The notes beneath the pieces are model-generated. The model saw nothing but the letters and a program-made list of their open reading frames with translations, did no database searches and had not been told where the DNA came from. Below, piece by piece: positions 42,545 to 51,443 of a DNA stretch of 64,000 nt (its first letter is position 1; the number at the start of each line of letters is the position of its first letter). The position numbers and the translations under genes are program-made. Source of the DNA: UBA2336 sp037443645 (lineage in GTDB: Bacteria; Bacteroidota; Bacteroidia; Cytophagales; Cyclobacteriaceae); contig JBBINY010000005.1 in the NCBI GenBank assembly GCA_037443645.1, forward strand, positions 13,142-77,141, in the 5' to 3' direction.

Positions 42545-42575
42545 GAATGAACTTGCTGCCAGGTCTTGCTACTTA
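42533..42575. repeat. inverted repeat between fadN and fadA
   Basis: TAAGTAGCAAGA and TCTTGCTACTTA form a perfect 12-bp stem around a 19-nt loop. There is no U-run, so it is not a classic terminator; it could be an RNA-processing or stability hairpin, or an operator. Confidence 0.55.
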
Positions 42576-42599
42576 AGTCTTACTACTAAAAATAAAAAT

Positions 42600-43775
42600 A
42601 TGGACGCATACATCGTAGCAGGTTTCAGAACCGGAGTAGGTAAAGCAAAAAAAGGAGGCTTTCGTTTTGTAAGGCCCGATGATTTGGCAGCAGATGTTAT
42701 TAAGCATCTTGTTAAGTCTGTTCCCGGATTGGAAAACAATATGATCGATGATTTGATTGTAGGCAATGCCGTACCCGAAGCGGAGCAAGGCATGCAGATG
42801 GGAAGAATGATTTCACTTCTTGCACTCGGCATTGATACACCGGGCATGATTGTAAATCGGTATTGCGGATCAGGTGTTGAAACCATCGCGATAGCCAGTC
42901 AACGCATACAAGCAGGCATGGCCGATGTCATCGTTGCCGGTGGAACCGAGTCGATGTCGCTTGTGCCGGTGATGGGAATCAAGACAGCGCTCAATTACAA
43001 GATTGCTACTGAGAATCCTACCTACTACACCAGCATGGGTTTAACGGCCGAAGAAGTTTCCAAGCAGTTCAACATCACGCGTGAAGATCAGGATCAGTTT
43101 TCCTATGAATCGCACATGAAAGCAGCCGCAGCCTGGAAAGATGGAAAGTTTAAAGATGAAGTTGTGCCCATCACCGTAAAGGAAGTTTACGTGGATGAGA
43201 ACATGAAAAAGAAAACCCGGGAGTTTGTGGTTGCCACCGATGAAGGCATTCGGGCTGACACTACCGTTGAGGGGCTTTCAAAATTAAAACCTGTCTTTGC
43301 TATGGGGGGAACCGTTACAGCCGGCAACTCATCTCAAACTTCCGATGGCGCTGCCTTTGTGGTGGTGATGAGCGAGCGGATGGTAAAACAACTGAATGCA
43401 AAACCCATCGCACGCATGGTTAGTTATGCAGCAGCCGGTGTTGATCCACGCATTATGGGCATCGGGCCGGTGGCTGCTATTCCGAAGGCATTGAAGTTGG
43501 CGAACATGAAATTAAATGACATTGATCTGATTGAACTTAATGAAGCTTTTGCTGCACAGGCATTGGCAGTAGTGAAAGAGCTGGGCATCGATCGTAAAAA
43601 ATTGAATGTTAACGGAGGCGCAATTGCCGTAGGCCACCCGCTCGGTTCATCTGGGGCGCGCTTATCGGTACAACTATTCAACGAACTCCGCAGACAGAAA
43701 AAGAAATACGGCATGGTCACGGCTTGTGTAGGTGGCGGACAAGGCGTGGCGGGGATTTATGAACTTTTGAATTAG
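42600..43775 (+). CDS. fadA: acetyl-CoA C-acyltransferase (3-ketoacyl-CoA thiolase)
   Basis: A 391-residue thiolase. The acyl-accepting Cys89 sits in VNRYCGSGVETIAIAS; the C-terminal motifs are LIELNEAFAAQAL, NGGAIAVGHPLGSSGAR with the catalytic His, and CVGGGQGVAGIYE with the second Cys. Motifs, length and the fadN neighbour indicate the degradative enzyme that cleaves 3-ketoacyl-CoA to acetyl-CoA and a shortened acyl-CoA. It lies 84 bp after fadN and 31 bp before the four-helix-bundle gene. Confidence 0.95.
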   Translation: MDAYIVAGFRTGVGKAKKGGFRFVRPDDLAADVIKHLVKSVPGLENNMIDDLIVGNAVPEAEQGMQMGRMISLLALGIDTPGMIVNRYCGSGVETIAIASQRIQAGMADVIVAGGTESMSLVPVMGIKTALNYKIATENPTYYTSMGLTAEEVSKQFNITREDQDQFSYESHMKAAAAWKDGKFKDEVVPITVKEVYVDENMKKKTREFVVATDEGIRADTTVEGLSKLKPVFAMGGTVTAGNSSQTSDGAAFVVVMSERMVKQLNAKPIARMVSYAAAGVDPRIMGIGPVAAIPKALKLANMKLNDIDLIELNEAFAAQALAVVKELGIDRKKLNVNGGAIAVGHPLGSSGARLSVQLFNELRRQKKKYGMVTACVGGGQGVAGIYELLN

Positions 43776-43780
43776 ACTTT

Positions 43781-43804
43781 AGACACAAGACGCTAGTAGA
43801 AAGA
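43781..43804 (+). repeat. fad-operon spacer motif, copy B
   Basis: AGACACAAGACGCTAGTAGA with following AAGA, similar to the copy at 46011. It lies between fadA and the four-helix-bundle gene. Confidence 0.5.
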
Positions 43805-43806
43805 CA

Positions 43807-44172
43807 ATGCATAATTTCAAAGAGTTGAAAGTTTGGCAATCATCAAGACAACTTGTAAAGGAAGTCTATGAGTTGACTGCTGATTTTCCTTTATCTGAAA
43901 AATATGGATTAATTTCTCAGCTACGAAGATGTGCCGTTTCAATTCCATCCAATATTGCGGAAGGATCAGGTCGTAATACGGATAAGGATTTTGCGCAATT
44001 TCTCAACATTAGCCTGGGCTCATCATACGAGCCTGAGACACTCCTGATTCTGTCTTTTGATGTTGAGTTGATTAGTCAGGATCAGCTTGAAAAATTCGTA
44101 TTAAAACTTTCTGAGATACAAAAAATGACTTTTGGCTTGATCAAGACGTTACGCCAGGAGTCTTATGTCTAA
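43807..44172 (+). CDS. four-helix-bundle protein (23S rRNA intervening-sequence family)
   Basis: A 121-residue all-helical protein of the S23/IVP four-helix-bundle family. The opening FKELKVWQSSRQLVKEVYEL and the core LISQLRRCAVSIPSNIAEGSGR are diagnostic. Family members are encoded in 23S rRNA intervening sequences of Leptospira and others, and as stand-alone genes in many Bacteroidota; the Avd protein of diversity-generating retroelements has the same fold. The biochemical role is not settled. It interrupts an otherwise standard fadN-fadA-acyl-CoA dehydrogenase set and is bounded on both sides by the short repeated motif, so it looks like an insertion. Confidence 0.9.
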   Translation: MHNFKELKVWQSSRQLVKEVYELTADFPLSEKYGLISQLRRCAVSIPSNIAEGSGRNTDKDFAQFLNISLGSSYEPETLLILSFDVELISQDQLEKFVLKLSEIQKMTFGLIKTLRQESYV

Positions 44173-44190
44173 CGTCTTCATACTTATGTC
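44161..44190 (-). repeat. fad-operon spacer motif, copy C (inverted)
   Basis: Read on the minus strand it contains GACATAAGTATGAAGACGTT followed by AGACATAAGA, related to the other three copies. It overlaps the 3' end of the four-helix-bundle gene. Confidence 0.45.
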
Positions 44191-44202
44191 AATTAAAAGA
44201 AA

Positions 44203-46005
44203 ATGAGTGCAGTAGTAGAAACCAAAGGTGCAATCAAAGGAGGCGAGTTCCTGATTCGCGAAACGCAGGCGAGCGAAATCTTCATACCCGAAGAGTTCAA
44301 TGAAGAGCAATTGATGATCAGACAGCAGTGCGAGGATTTTTTAAAGAAAGAGATTCATCCCCGGTTGGATGAGATTGATTCTATGAAACATCCTGAGTTA
44401 ATGCCATCCTTACTGGATAAGGCCGGTGAACTTGGTTTGCTGGGCACATCGGTTCCGCAAGAACTGGGAGGCTTCGGAATGGATTTCAACTCGGCTATGC
44501 TTATTGCCGAGGTGTTGGGAGCCGGACACTCGTTTGCTGTTGCTATTTCAGCCCATACCGGTATCGGCACGTTACCGATTCTCTATTACGGCAATGACGC
44601 GCAAAAGAAAAAATATATTCCAAAGCTGGCTACCGGTGAATGGAAAGCAGCATACTGTTTAACCGAACCCGATTCAGGATCGGATGCCAATTCCGGAAAA
44701 ACAAAGGCTACACTTACGGCTGACGGAAAGCACTACGTTATCAACGGACAAAAAATGTGGATCACCAACGGTGGCTTTGCCGATGTGTTTGTGGTGTTTG
44801 CAAAAATCGACAACGATAAAAACCTGAGCGCTTTTATTGTGGAGAAAGCTTTTGGGGGCATTACCATGAATGAAGAGGAGAAGAAAATGGGCATTAAAGG
44901 ATCTTCTACCCGCCAGATTTTCTTTAACGATTGCAAGGTACCGGTTGAAAACCTGTTGAGTGAGCGCGAAAACGGCTTTAAGATTGCCGTTAACATTCTG
45001 AATATCGGAAGGATAAAATTGGGTGTCGCAGCCGTTGGCGGAAGTAAGATGTGTATATCCACAGCTGTGAATTATGCCAAAGAGCGGAAGCAGTTTGGCA
45101 CACCGATCGCAAATTTCGGAGCCATAAAATATAAAATTGCTGAGGCCTGTACTAAAATCTTCGCATCGGAATCGGCCCACTATCGTGCTTCGCAAAATAT
45201 TGACGATGCATACAATGCTTTTATAGCCGGGGGCATGGATGCCGGAAAAGCAAGATTAAAGGCCCTGGAAGAATTTGCCATTGAGTGCGCGGTTTTGAAA
45301 GTTCATGGATCGGAAGTGCTGGATTATACCGTAGATGAAGGCGTTCAGATCTATGGTGGCATGGGCTTTTCGGCTGAAGGACCGATGGATCGGGCCTATC
45401 GCGATGCGCGCATTAACCGAATCTTTGAAGGTACCAATGAAATTAACCGACTGCTTACGGTGGATATGATTTTGAAGCGTGCCATGAAAGGCACCCTTGA
45501 CCTGATGAATCCGGCCATGGCTGTTCAAAAGGAGTTAATGTCAATCCCTGATTTTGGTGCCAGCGATGAAGAAGGGATTTTTATAAAGGAGAAAAAAGTA
45601 CTGGCTAATCTCAAAAAGGCGGGGCTAATGGTAGCCGGTGCAGCCGTGCAGAAATTTATGATGAAACTTTCAGACGAACAGGAAATTCTCATGAACCTGG
45701 CCGATATGATGATTGAAGGGTATGTGGCTGAATCTGCATTGTTACGAGTTGAAAAGCTTATTGGAATACGCGGAGAAAAAGCTTGCGAATTGCAAAAGGA
45801 GATGGCATTAATTTATTTGCATCATGCAGTAAATACCGCAGCAGCAGCCGGTCGTGAAGCCATCACTTCGTTTGCCGATGGCGATGAGCAACGGTTAATG
45901 CTGATGGGCTTAAAACGCTTCACCAAGATTGATCCGTACAACCTGAAAGAAGCGAGAAGAAAAGTAGCGAATTATGTTATTGAAAAGGGAGTGTATCCAT
46001 TTTAG
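44203..46005 (+). CDS. acyl-CoA dehydrogenase with C-terminal extension
   Basis: A 600-residue FAD enzyme catalysing the first step of beta-oxidation, acyl-CoA to trans-2-enoyl-CoA. The substrate/FAD loops YCLTEPDSGSDANSGKTKA and WITNGGFADVFVVFA are intact, and the catalytic Glu is in GFSAEGPMDRAYRDARI. FEGTNEINR completes the fold by about residue 425. About 160 residues of additional helical domain follow, as in FadE of Bacillus and VLCAD-like enzymes. It closes the MarR-fadN-fadA cluster; a bidirectional terminator lies 29 bp downstream. Confidence 0.93.
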   Translation: MSAVVETKGAIKGGEFLIRETQASEIFIPEEFNEEQLMIRQQCEDFLKKEIHPRLDEIDSMKHPELMPSLLDKAGELGLLGTSVPQELGGFGMDFNSAMLIAEVLGAGHSFAVAISAHTGIGTLPILYYGNDAQKKKYIPKLATGEWKAAYCLTEPDSGSDANSGKTKATLTADGKHYVINGQKMWITNGGFADVFVVFAKIDNDKNLSAFIVEKAFGGITMNEEEKKMGIKGSSTRQIFFNDCKVPVENLLSERENGFKIAVNILNIGRIKLGVAAVGGSKMCISTAVNYAKERKQFGTPIANFGAIKYKIAEACTKIFASESAHYRASQNIDDAYNAFIAGGMDAGKARLKALEEFAIECAVLKVHGSEVLDYTVDEGVQIYGGMGFSAEGPMDRAYRDARINRIFEGTNEINRLLTVDMILKRAMKGTLDLMNPAMAVQKELMSIPDFGASDEEGIFIKEKKVLANLKKAGLMVAGAAVQKFMMKLSDEQEILMNLADMMIEGYVAESALLRVEKLIGIRGEKACELQKEMALIYLHHAVNTAAAAGREAITSFADGDEQRLMLMGLKRFTKIDPYNLKEARRKVANYVIEKGVYPF

Positions 46006-46010
46006 AACAA

Positions 46011-46034
46011 AGACATAAGACGTAAGTAGCAGGA
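46011..46034 (+). repeat. fad-operon spacer motif, copy D
   Basis: AGACATAAGACGTAAGTAGC followed by AGGA, the best-formed copy, immediately before the terminator. Confidence 0.5.
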
Positions 46035-46061
46035 AAACCCGGCAGTGATTCCGGGTTTTTT
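46034..46061. terminator. bidirectional terminator after the fad operon
   Basis: AAAACCCGG and CCGGGTTTT form a 9-bp stem around an 8-nt loop, with an A run in front and a T run behind. The end overlaps the stop codon of the convergent gene. Confidence 0.88.
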
Positions 46062-47751
46062 ATTGCTTTGGGTTGAGCAGTCTTTTCAAATCTGCCTCCA
46101 ATGCCGGATCACTTGGTCGCCTGGGGTTCAAATCAATTTTTTCACCGTCCTTATGGATAAGTACAAAATAAGGTAAACTTCGTACTGCAAATTCTTTGAG
46201 TATCCCTGCCCCGCGATCTATCCGGTAATTGATTATGCCGTCAGCGAAGAGGTTAAAGATTGCAACAGACCGCTGCCAGGCTTCCTGATCCTCGTCAAGG
46301 CAGATCAGAACAAAGGTGACCTTACCGTGGAATTGTTTGTTCAGTCGCTTGAACAACTCAAGATCAACCAGGTAAGGCTTTAAGTCGCCAGACCAGAACA
46401 TAAGGTACACCATCCGCTTTCCTTTGTTGTCATTACGCAACCAGGTGAATTTCTCTTCCGCCTGATTACCCCCATCTGTTGTACTCCACTCGTAATGAAG
46501 GTAGCGGAAGAATTGCCGGTTCAGTGAACTTCCACCACCCAAATCGCTGATGATACGATCCTCCAGCGGGGTTGCTTTCAAAACGGTTGTGTTGTTCCAG
46601 AAGGATGAATCATAAGGGATATTCATCAACTCCCTCTTGGTGGGCTCCTTGCCGGTGAACTTCTTGTCAGGAGCATGCTGTATCTCCACCGACATCAGTT
46701 CAATGTGAAAAGAGTGGCGGCCACTATCCGCGAAGTGAGTTTCTCCTTCGCGTATGAAATGGTACGGATAATATTTGTCGTTGTATTTCTTGTAAAATGC
46801 TGATGTTTTAATGGTCACATTTTTGTCATACTTCATTTCCTCGACTTTTACAAAAGCATACGTATCGGTAGTGATGTAAAGCATCCCTTTTGCACGGGGT
46901 GCAGGCTTATATCCGGTAGTGGTTGGGATGGAATCATTTTTATAATGGTAGCTTATCTTATACACATCACGGCCGTCAAATGCCGTGATGCCGTCAAACA
47001 TAAATGTAAAATTTTCAAAGTCTGTTCTCAGGTTACTGATATCGGTGTATAAACCCAGGTAGTTACTCTTTTCAAGCGACTGGTAGGCAACTATGTCGGC
47101 CTGCAGGATGCTGTGCAGCGAAATGGGGGTGTGTCCCTGGGCTGCAAGGGTATTATCGAGGCTCCTTCGGAGCTGGGTTACACGCATCTCTTCTTTGTCG
47201 CCAGCTCTTTTCCGGAAAGGTTTATAGCCTTGGTATTTCCACACGTCAATGAAAGCTTCAATCAGCCTGCCATAAACAGAATCGTCTTTGCAATAATGCC
47301 GGTAAAAGTATTGTTGGTTAAAGGATTTACCGGAGTAGTTCCGGTTGATGTTTGAAAAGGCTTTCTGAACAACCCTTCTTGCATTGATGGCGCGGTGTGT
47401 GATAACAATTTCGTTTAGTTCAACGGTATAAGGAGTCAATTGGATAAGGCTCATTTCTTCCGGTGTGTTAACCACCATGGAAACATACCCGACACACGAA
47501 ATTTTTAGTTTGGCGCCTTCAGGAATTGCCAACGAAAACTCGCCTTCAAGATTGGAGCTGGTGCCTGAAGCAGTGCCTAAAATACCAATGGATGCAAAGG
47601 GCACAGGCTTACCTGTTTCCCGATCAATAACCCTGCCTTCAATTTTATGCTGGCCATAGCTCATGCAATAACCCAAAGTGAAAAGAGTAAGTAACCAGGT
47701 ACGGAAATGTAGTCCGGAGGCCATCAACTTATGTAAATCAAAATCTTTCAT
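46060..47751 (-). CDS. CarboxypepD_reg-like protein with C-terminal thioredoxin-fold domain
   Basis: I start at 47751 (MKDFDLHK), because a longer ATG 12 codons upstream adds residues that do not look like part of a signal. The 563-residue product has a signal (LLTLFTLGYCMSYGQ), then a carboxypeptidase-D regulatory-like domain (GRVIDRETGKPVPFASIGI, GEFSLAIPEGAKLKISCVGY). About 300 residues follow that resemble the TonB-linked, DUF5686-like outer-membrane proteins, then a C-terminal thioredoxin-like domain. In that domain the CxxC position is SGDLKP, so no redox disulphide is possible there. It is probably envelope-located; the substrate is unknown. Confidence 0.82.
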   Translation of the reverse strand: MKDFDLHKLMASGLHFRTWLLTLFTLGYCMSYGQHKIEGRVIDRETGKPVPFASIGILGTASGTSSNLEGEFSLAIPEGAKLKISCVGYVSMVVNTPEEMSLIQLTPYTVELNEIVITHRAINARRVVQKAFSNINRNYSGKSFNQQYFYRHYCKDDSVYGRLIEAFIDVWKYQGYKPFRKRAGDKEEMRVTQLRRSLDNTLAAQGHTPISLHSILQADIVAYQSLEKSNYLGLYTDISNLRTDFENFTFMFDGITAFDGRDVYKISYHYKNDSIPTTTGYKPAPRAKGMLYITTDTYAFVKVEEMKYDKNVTIKTSAFYKKYNDKYYPYHFIREGETHFADSGRHSFHIELMSVEIQHAPDKKFTGKEPTKRELMNIPYDSSFWNNTTVLKATPLEDRIISDLGGGSSLNRQFFRYLHYEWSTTDGGNQAEEKFTWLRNDNKGKRMVYLMFWSGDLKPYLVDLELFKRLNKQFHGKVTFVLICLDEDQEAWQRSVAIFNLFADGIINYRIDRGAGILKEFAVRSLPYFVLIHKDGEKIDLNPRRPSDPALEADLKRLLNPKQ

Positions 47752-47842
47752 CCGAAAATTAACCGAATTAACAACATTTGAAAGCAATTATATGGCCATT
47801 ATGCGTCTATACCGTTCAAGGTTAGCCAGGGTTCTCAGCGGA

Positions 47843-49633
47843 CTACGCGTATAATTTATCAATTGCCGCTTTGTGCTTTTCAAGCAGGGCGTTGCGCTTT
47901 ACTTTGAATGATGCCGTTAAATCACCCGAATCAACAGTCCATTCCAGATCACACAGAACAAATTTTCTGATTCGCTTATAGCTTTCCAGGCTGACGTTTA
48001 ACCGGTCGATCTCCGTCTGCAGTTTCTGAACAACCTTAATGTTGTGAATCATAAAAGGCGGAGAAGTCCAGTGCACGCCATTCTCTTCGCACCAGTGTCT
48101 TAGCCAAACAAAATTGGGAACCAGCAAGGCGGTTACAAAGGGCTTGTTAAACCCAACAATGAGGCATTGCGCGATAAAGGGAGAGGATACAAAGTGCTCT
48201 TCGAGCTGTTGGGGGGATATGTAAATTCCTGCCGTGGTTTTGAAAATGTCTTTCTTCCGGCCGGTTATCTGCAAAAACTTCCGATCAACAAATTTGCCGA
48301 TGTCACCCGTGTGTAACCAGCCATCAACAAGCACTTCGTGTGTCAACTCTGGCCGTTTATAATACCCCTGCATCACATTCGGTCCTTTAACAAGAATCTC
48401 TCCTTCACCCGTTTCATCTGCGTTGTCGATTTTAACAAGGATACCGGGCAGGGGTAATCCCACCGTGCCGAAGCGATACATTCCGGGTTGCGGCCTGTTC
48501 ACAGAAATAAAAGGTGCGGCTTCGGTCATGCCATAGCCCGAAAGCACCAATACACCCGTGGAAGAAAAAAGCCGGGCAATATCGGGGCGCAAGGCTGCAG
48601 CGCCAACAATAACAAAGCAGGCCTTGCCCCCAAGTACTTTACGCCAGGAGTTGAGCACCAGGATGCGAGCCAGCAACAGGTATACTTTAAACAATAATCC
48701 CCCTTGAGTTTCGCTTCTGAAATTCTGACCTACGGTCATGGCCCACTGTATCAGCTTTCGTTTAATCACATTTTTTGTAGCGCGTTGCTCAAGCAGGTAG
48801 TCATACATTTTTTCCAGCGTTTTCGGAACACTGGTGAAGAAGTTGGGCCTGACGGATTGGAAATCTGTTGTGATGCTGTCTTTGGAATGACTGAAATAAA
48901 CGGCTACACCAAATGCCATATAGGCAAAACAGGTTGTTCGTTCAAAAATGTGGCTGAAGGGAAGAAAGCTCAATGCCCGGTCGCCTGGATTTACAGGCAG
49001 TACCGGAAGAATGGCTTTGATATTGCTCACCACATTGTGGTGCGTCAGCACAACACCCTTCGGAATTCCAGAAGTACCCGATGTATAGAGTATTGCCAAT
49101 ATATCCTGTTGCGACACTCCAGCTTTTCTGATTTCCAGTTGTGTTTTTGTGGCCGCTGTTGCTTTGTAATTGAACGCAGGAAAACAGCCCTTCTCACTTT
49201 TTTCCAGATGATAGCATATCGGAGCACTTTCGGCCTTTTCGCAAACCGACTTCACTTTATAGAACAGCCCTGCGGTTGCAGTGATGCAAAGTTTGGCCTG
49301 CGTTTCATTGAGGATGAACAGCATTTCCTCAGGAGAAGAAGTAGGGTGGATGGGAACAGTTATAAGTCCAACTTGTTGGCAGGCAAGGTCGGTAATGACC
49401 CACTCAGGACTGCCCTGCATCGGCACTACGACAACGGCATCGCCCGGTTGGTAGCCGTTTTCAAGCAGCCAGCACGACACATCATCCATTTTTTTCTGAA
49501 CATCCCCGGTTGACCACGGCTGCCACCGGCCGTTGACAAAGGAATTAAAACAGGCCTGCAGCGGATATTTTTGTTGCTGGTAGGAGACCAAATCAAATAC
49601 CCGTGTAAAGTCAATGATGGAGGAATGAGTCAT
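47843..49633 (-). CDS. long-chain acyl-CoA synthetase (AMP-binding)
   Basis: A 596-residue ANL-superfamily ligase. The phosphate loop is ILYTSGTSGIPKGVVLTHHN, the A5 motif reads GYGMTEAAPFIS, the adenosine-binding Asp is in WLHTGDIGKF, and the linker/lysine region is ITGRKKDIFKT. The order and length fit long-chain fatty acid-CoA ligases (FadD/FAA group), which activate fatty acids for the beta-oxidation operon at 39.6-46 kb. Its start overlaps the end of the upstream alpha/beta hydrolase gene by 4 bp (ATGA), so the hydrolases and this ligase form one operon, a sensible arrangement for releasing and activating acyl groups. Confidence 0.93.
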   Translation of the reverse strand: MTHSSIIDFTRVFDLVSYQQQKYPLQACFNSFVNGRWQPWSTGDVQKKMDDVSCWLLENGYQPGDAVVVVPMQGSPEWVITDLACQQVGLITVPIHPTSSPEEMLFILNETQAKLCITATAGLFYKVKSVCEKAESAPICYHLEKSEKGCFPAFNYKATAATKTQLEIRKAGVSQQDILAILYTSGTSGIPKGVVLTHHNVVSNIKAILPVLPVNPGDRALSFLPFSHIFERTTCFAYMAFGVAVYFSHSKDSITTDFQSVRPNFFTSVPKTLEKMYDYLLEQRATKNVIKRKLIQWAMTVGQNFRSETQGGLLFKVYLLLARILVLNSWRKVLGGKACFVIVGAAALRPDIARLFSSTGVLVLSGYGMTEAAPFISVNRPQPGMYRFGTVGLPLPGILVKIDNADETGEGEILVKGPNVMQGYYKRPELTHEVLVDGWLHTGDIGKFVDRKFLQITGRKKDIFKTTAGIYISPQQLEEHFVSSPFIAQCLIVGFNKPFVTALLVPNFVWLRHWCEENGVHWTSPPFMIHNIKVVQKLQTEIDRLNVSLESYKRIRKFVLCDLEWTVDSGDLTASFKVKRNALLEKHKAAIDKLYA

Positions 49634-50445
49634 CGTTCACGGGTTGAAGCAGGTTGTACATATAAAACCTCGTAGAGCACCTCATAAAATTCCTGAAAGT
49701 CAGGAAGATTGTTATGCCGGGCTCCTTTCACCGGGTGTAACACAATTTTTTCGGGGTGCAGTGTTTTCAGCATTTCGCTTTGCCTGAAAGAAATGAGCCT
49801 GTCGTTTGTTCCATGAATAATATGGACCGGGCAACGGATGGCCTTCAAATACAGATCGGTGCGCAAATCATAACGTAACAGCCATTTTAACGGAAGCAGG
49901 AATGCATAGCGACTGGCATTATACAGAAAACTGTAGTAAGGCGAGTCGAGTACCAAAAGCCGTGGTTTGTTCCATGAGGCAATGCGTGCGGCTATTCCTG
50001 TTCCAAAGGATCGCCCAAAAACCACAATGCGATCTTCAGCGTATCGTTCAGTGAGCCACCGGTAAAGAAATTGGGCATCATCAAACAACTTTTGCTGGGT
50101 GCGCTTGCCCCGGCTCTTTCCAAAGCCGCGGTAGTCCATCATAAAAAAGTCGTACCCGTTGCTTACAAAGTCTTTGGCAAATTTTCCCCATCCTTTAATG
50201 CTTCGTGAATTGCCTTTGAGGTAATAAATAACCCCGCGTGAATTGGGAACCGTAAAGTAAATGGCATTGATGTTTCCGCCATCTTCCATTTCAAAATTTA
50301 ACTCCTCGAACGGAAAGGGATATTGGTACTTAAAGTGAGTTGCCAGAATTTCGGGCCTGAAAAAAAATAAATGCTGAAGAAAGTAAAGCAGCAGGCAAAG
50401 TCCTGCATAGATAAGGATTAGCGAAAGCAAAAGACTTACCCACAT
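49630..50445 (-). CDS. membrane-anchored alpha/beta hydrolase (second of a pair)
   Basis: A 271-residue protein with one N-terminal membrane helix (LLLSLILIYAGLCLLLYFL) and an alpha/beta hydrolase domain. The oxyanion region is YLKGNSRSIKGW, the nucleophile elbow GRSFGTG, and the acid and base are probably in HGTNDRLISF and KGARHNNLP. It belongs to the BEM46/ABHD13-like group (DUF1749/Serine aminopeptidase S33-like). It is a close paralogue of the next gene upstream, with identical length, and overlaps the acyl-CoA ligase gene by 4 bp. A lipase, esterase or thioesterase role is plausible; the substrate is unknown. Confidence 0.9.
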   Translation of the reverse strand: MWVSLLLSLILIYAGLCLLLYFLQHLFFFRPEILATHFKYQYPFPFEELNFEMEDGGNINAIYFTVPNSRGVIYYLKGNSRSIKGWGKFAKDFVSNGYDFFMMDYRGFGKSRGKRTQQKLFDDAQFLYRWLTERYAEDRIVVFGRSFGTGIAARIASWNKPRLLVLDSPYYSFLYNASRYAFLLPLKWLLRYDLRTDLYLKAIRCPVHIIHGTNDRLISFRQSEMLKTLHPEKIVLHPVKGARHNNLPDFQEFYEVLYEVLYVQPASTRER

Positions 50446-50483
50446 AATGACAAGTTACACGGGTAAAGCCTCCATCGCAAGAA

Positions 50484-51299
50484 TTACTTTAGCGCTTCTG
50501 TAAGCTTTTGGCGATAGGCTGCGAATTCATTAAGGTTATCATGGGTGCCGTTTTCCAGAACCACAAACTCATCGGCAGGTTGTAATACGGTTTTTAGCTT
50601 CAAAGCCGAATTCAACGAAACAATCCGATCATCGGTTCCGTGAAAAATAAGCTTCCTGCATGATGCCTGTGCTAACCGGTCGATGGTTGGAAATGTGTAG
50701 CGAAGAGGGAATATTCCAACAAGTGGCCTGAAAACCGGATTAACAGCTCCCCGCAAATTATCAAACGGGGTTTCAAGAACAAGCAGATCAGCGCTGACCC
50801 TTGTTGCCAGATAAGCAGCCACGGCCGAACCGAGTGAACGGCCGAAGAGAACAACTTTAGCGGGTTGTAAATTTTCTTTTGACCATTGCAAAACCGCATC
50901 GGCATCATGATAAAGACCTTCTTCACTTGGTTTGCCGGTACTTTTGCCGTAACCCCGGTAATCAAAAACCAGAACCTGGTAATTGTAACTTGTCAGGCCG
51001 GAAGCAATCTGGCCCCACCGTTTAAGGTTGCCCGCATTTCCATGGAAGTAGAGAATCAGGCCTTTTGAGGAATCGGCAGGAGAGAACAGCAACGCATTAA
51101 GTGTTTCGCCATCGGAAGTTGTAATTGAAATTTCCGAATGGGGGATGTCAAATGAATAGGCGTAAGAAGGTTCAAGTTCCTCAGGCCGGAAGATCAGCGC
51201 ATCCTGAAAAACAGTAATCATCAGCACGGAAAGCAGGGTTAACACCAGCCCCAGAATGGCCGGCCATTTAAGCAATTGAAGGAAGCGGGGAACGCGCAA
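50484..51299 (-). CDS. membrane-anchored alpha/beta hydrolase (first of a pair)
   Basis: A 271-residue paralogue of the following gene with an N-terminal membrane helix (LGLVLTLLSVLMITVF). The domain has YFHGNAGNLKRWGQI as oxyanion region, GRSLGSA with the nucleophilic Ser, HGTDDRIVSL with the acid, and NGTHDNL with the base His. The two paralogues are separated by 38 bp, which suggests a tandem duplication that has since diverged. It leads an operon that ends in a long-chain acyl-CoA ligase. A TAATTTTG -7-like element lies about 84 bp upstream (51383-51390 on the minus strand), but no well-placed -33 match was found. Confidence 0.9.
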   Translation of the reverse strand: MRVPRFLQLLKWPAILGLVLTLLSVLMITVFQDALIFRPEELEPSYAYSFDIPHSEISITTSDGETLNALLFSPADSSKGLILYFHGNAGNLKRWGQIASGLTSYNYQVLVFDYRGYGKSTGKPSEEGLYHDADAVLQWSKENLQPAKVVLFGRSLGSAVAAYLATRVSADLLVLETPFDNLRGAVNPVFRPLVGIFPLRYTFPTIDRLAQASCRKLIFHGTDDRIVSLNSALKLKTVLQPADEFVVLENGTHDNLNEFAAYRQKLTEALK

Positions 51300-51443
51300 G
51301 AGTGATCGGTTTACGTACAGTTGGATTGTCCGGATTTGTACAATTAATCACCTGTTTAAGTAACGAACCCGGCTAACTTCGGCAAAATTAAACATTTCAC
51401 ATTTTGGTTGGCTTTTTGACTGATCCTATGGAAATCGTATCGC

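Noticed and set aside
43807..44172. Diversity-generating retroelement (Avd-like protein)
   Set aside because: The four-helix-bundle fold is shared with Avd, but there is no reverse transcriptase, template repeat or variable repeat nearby.
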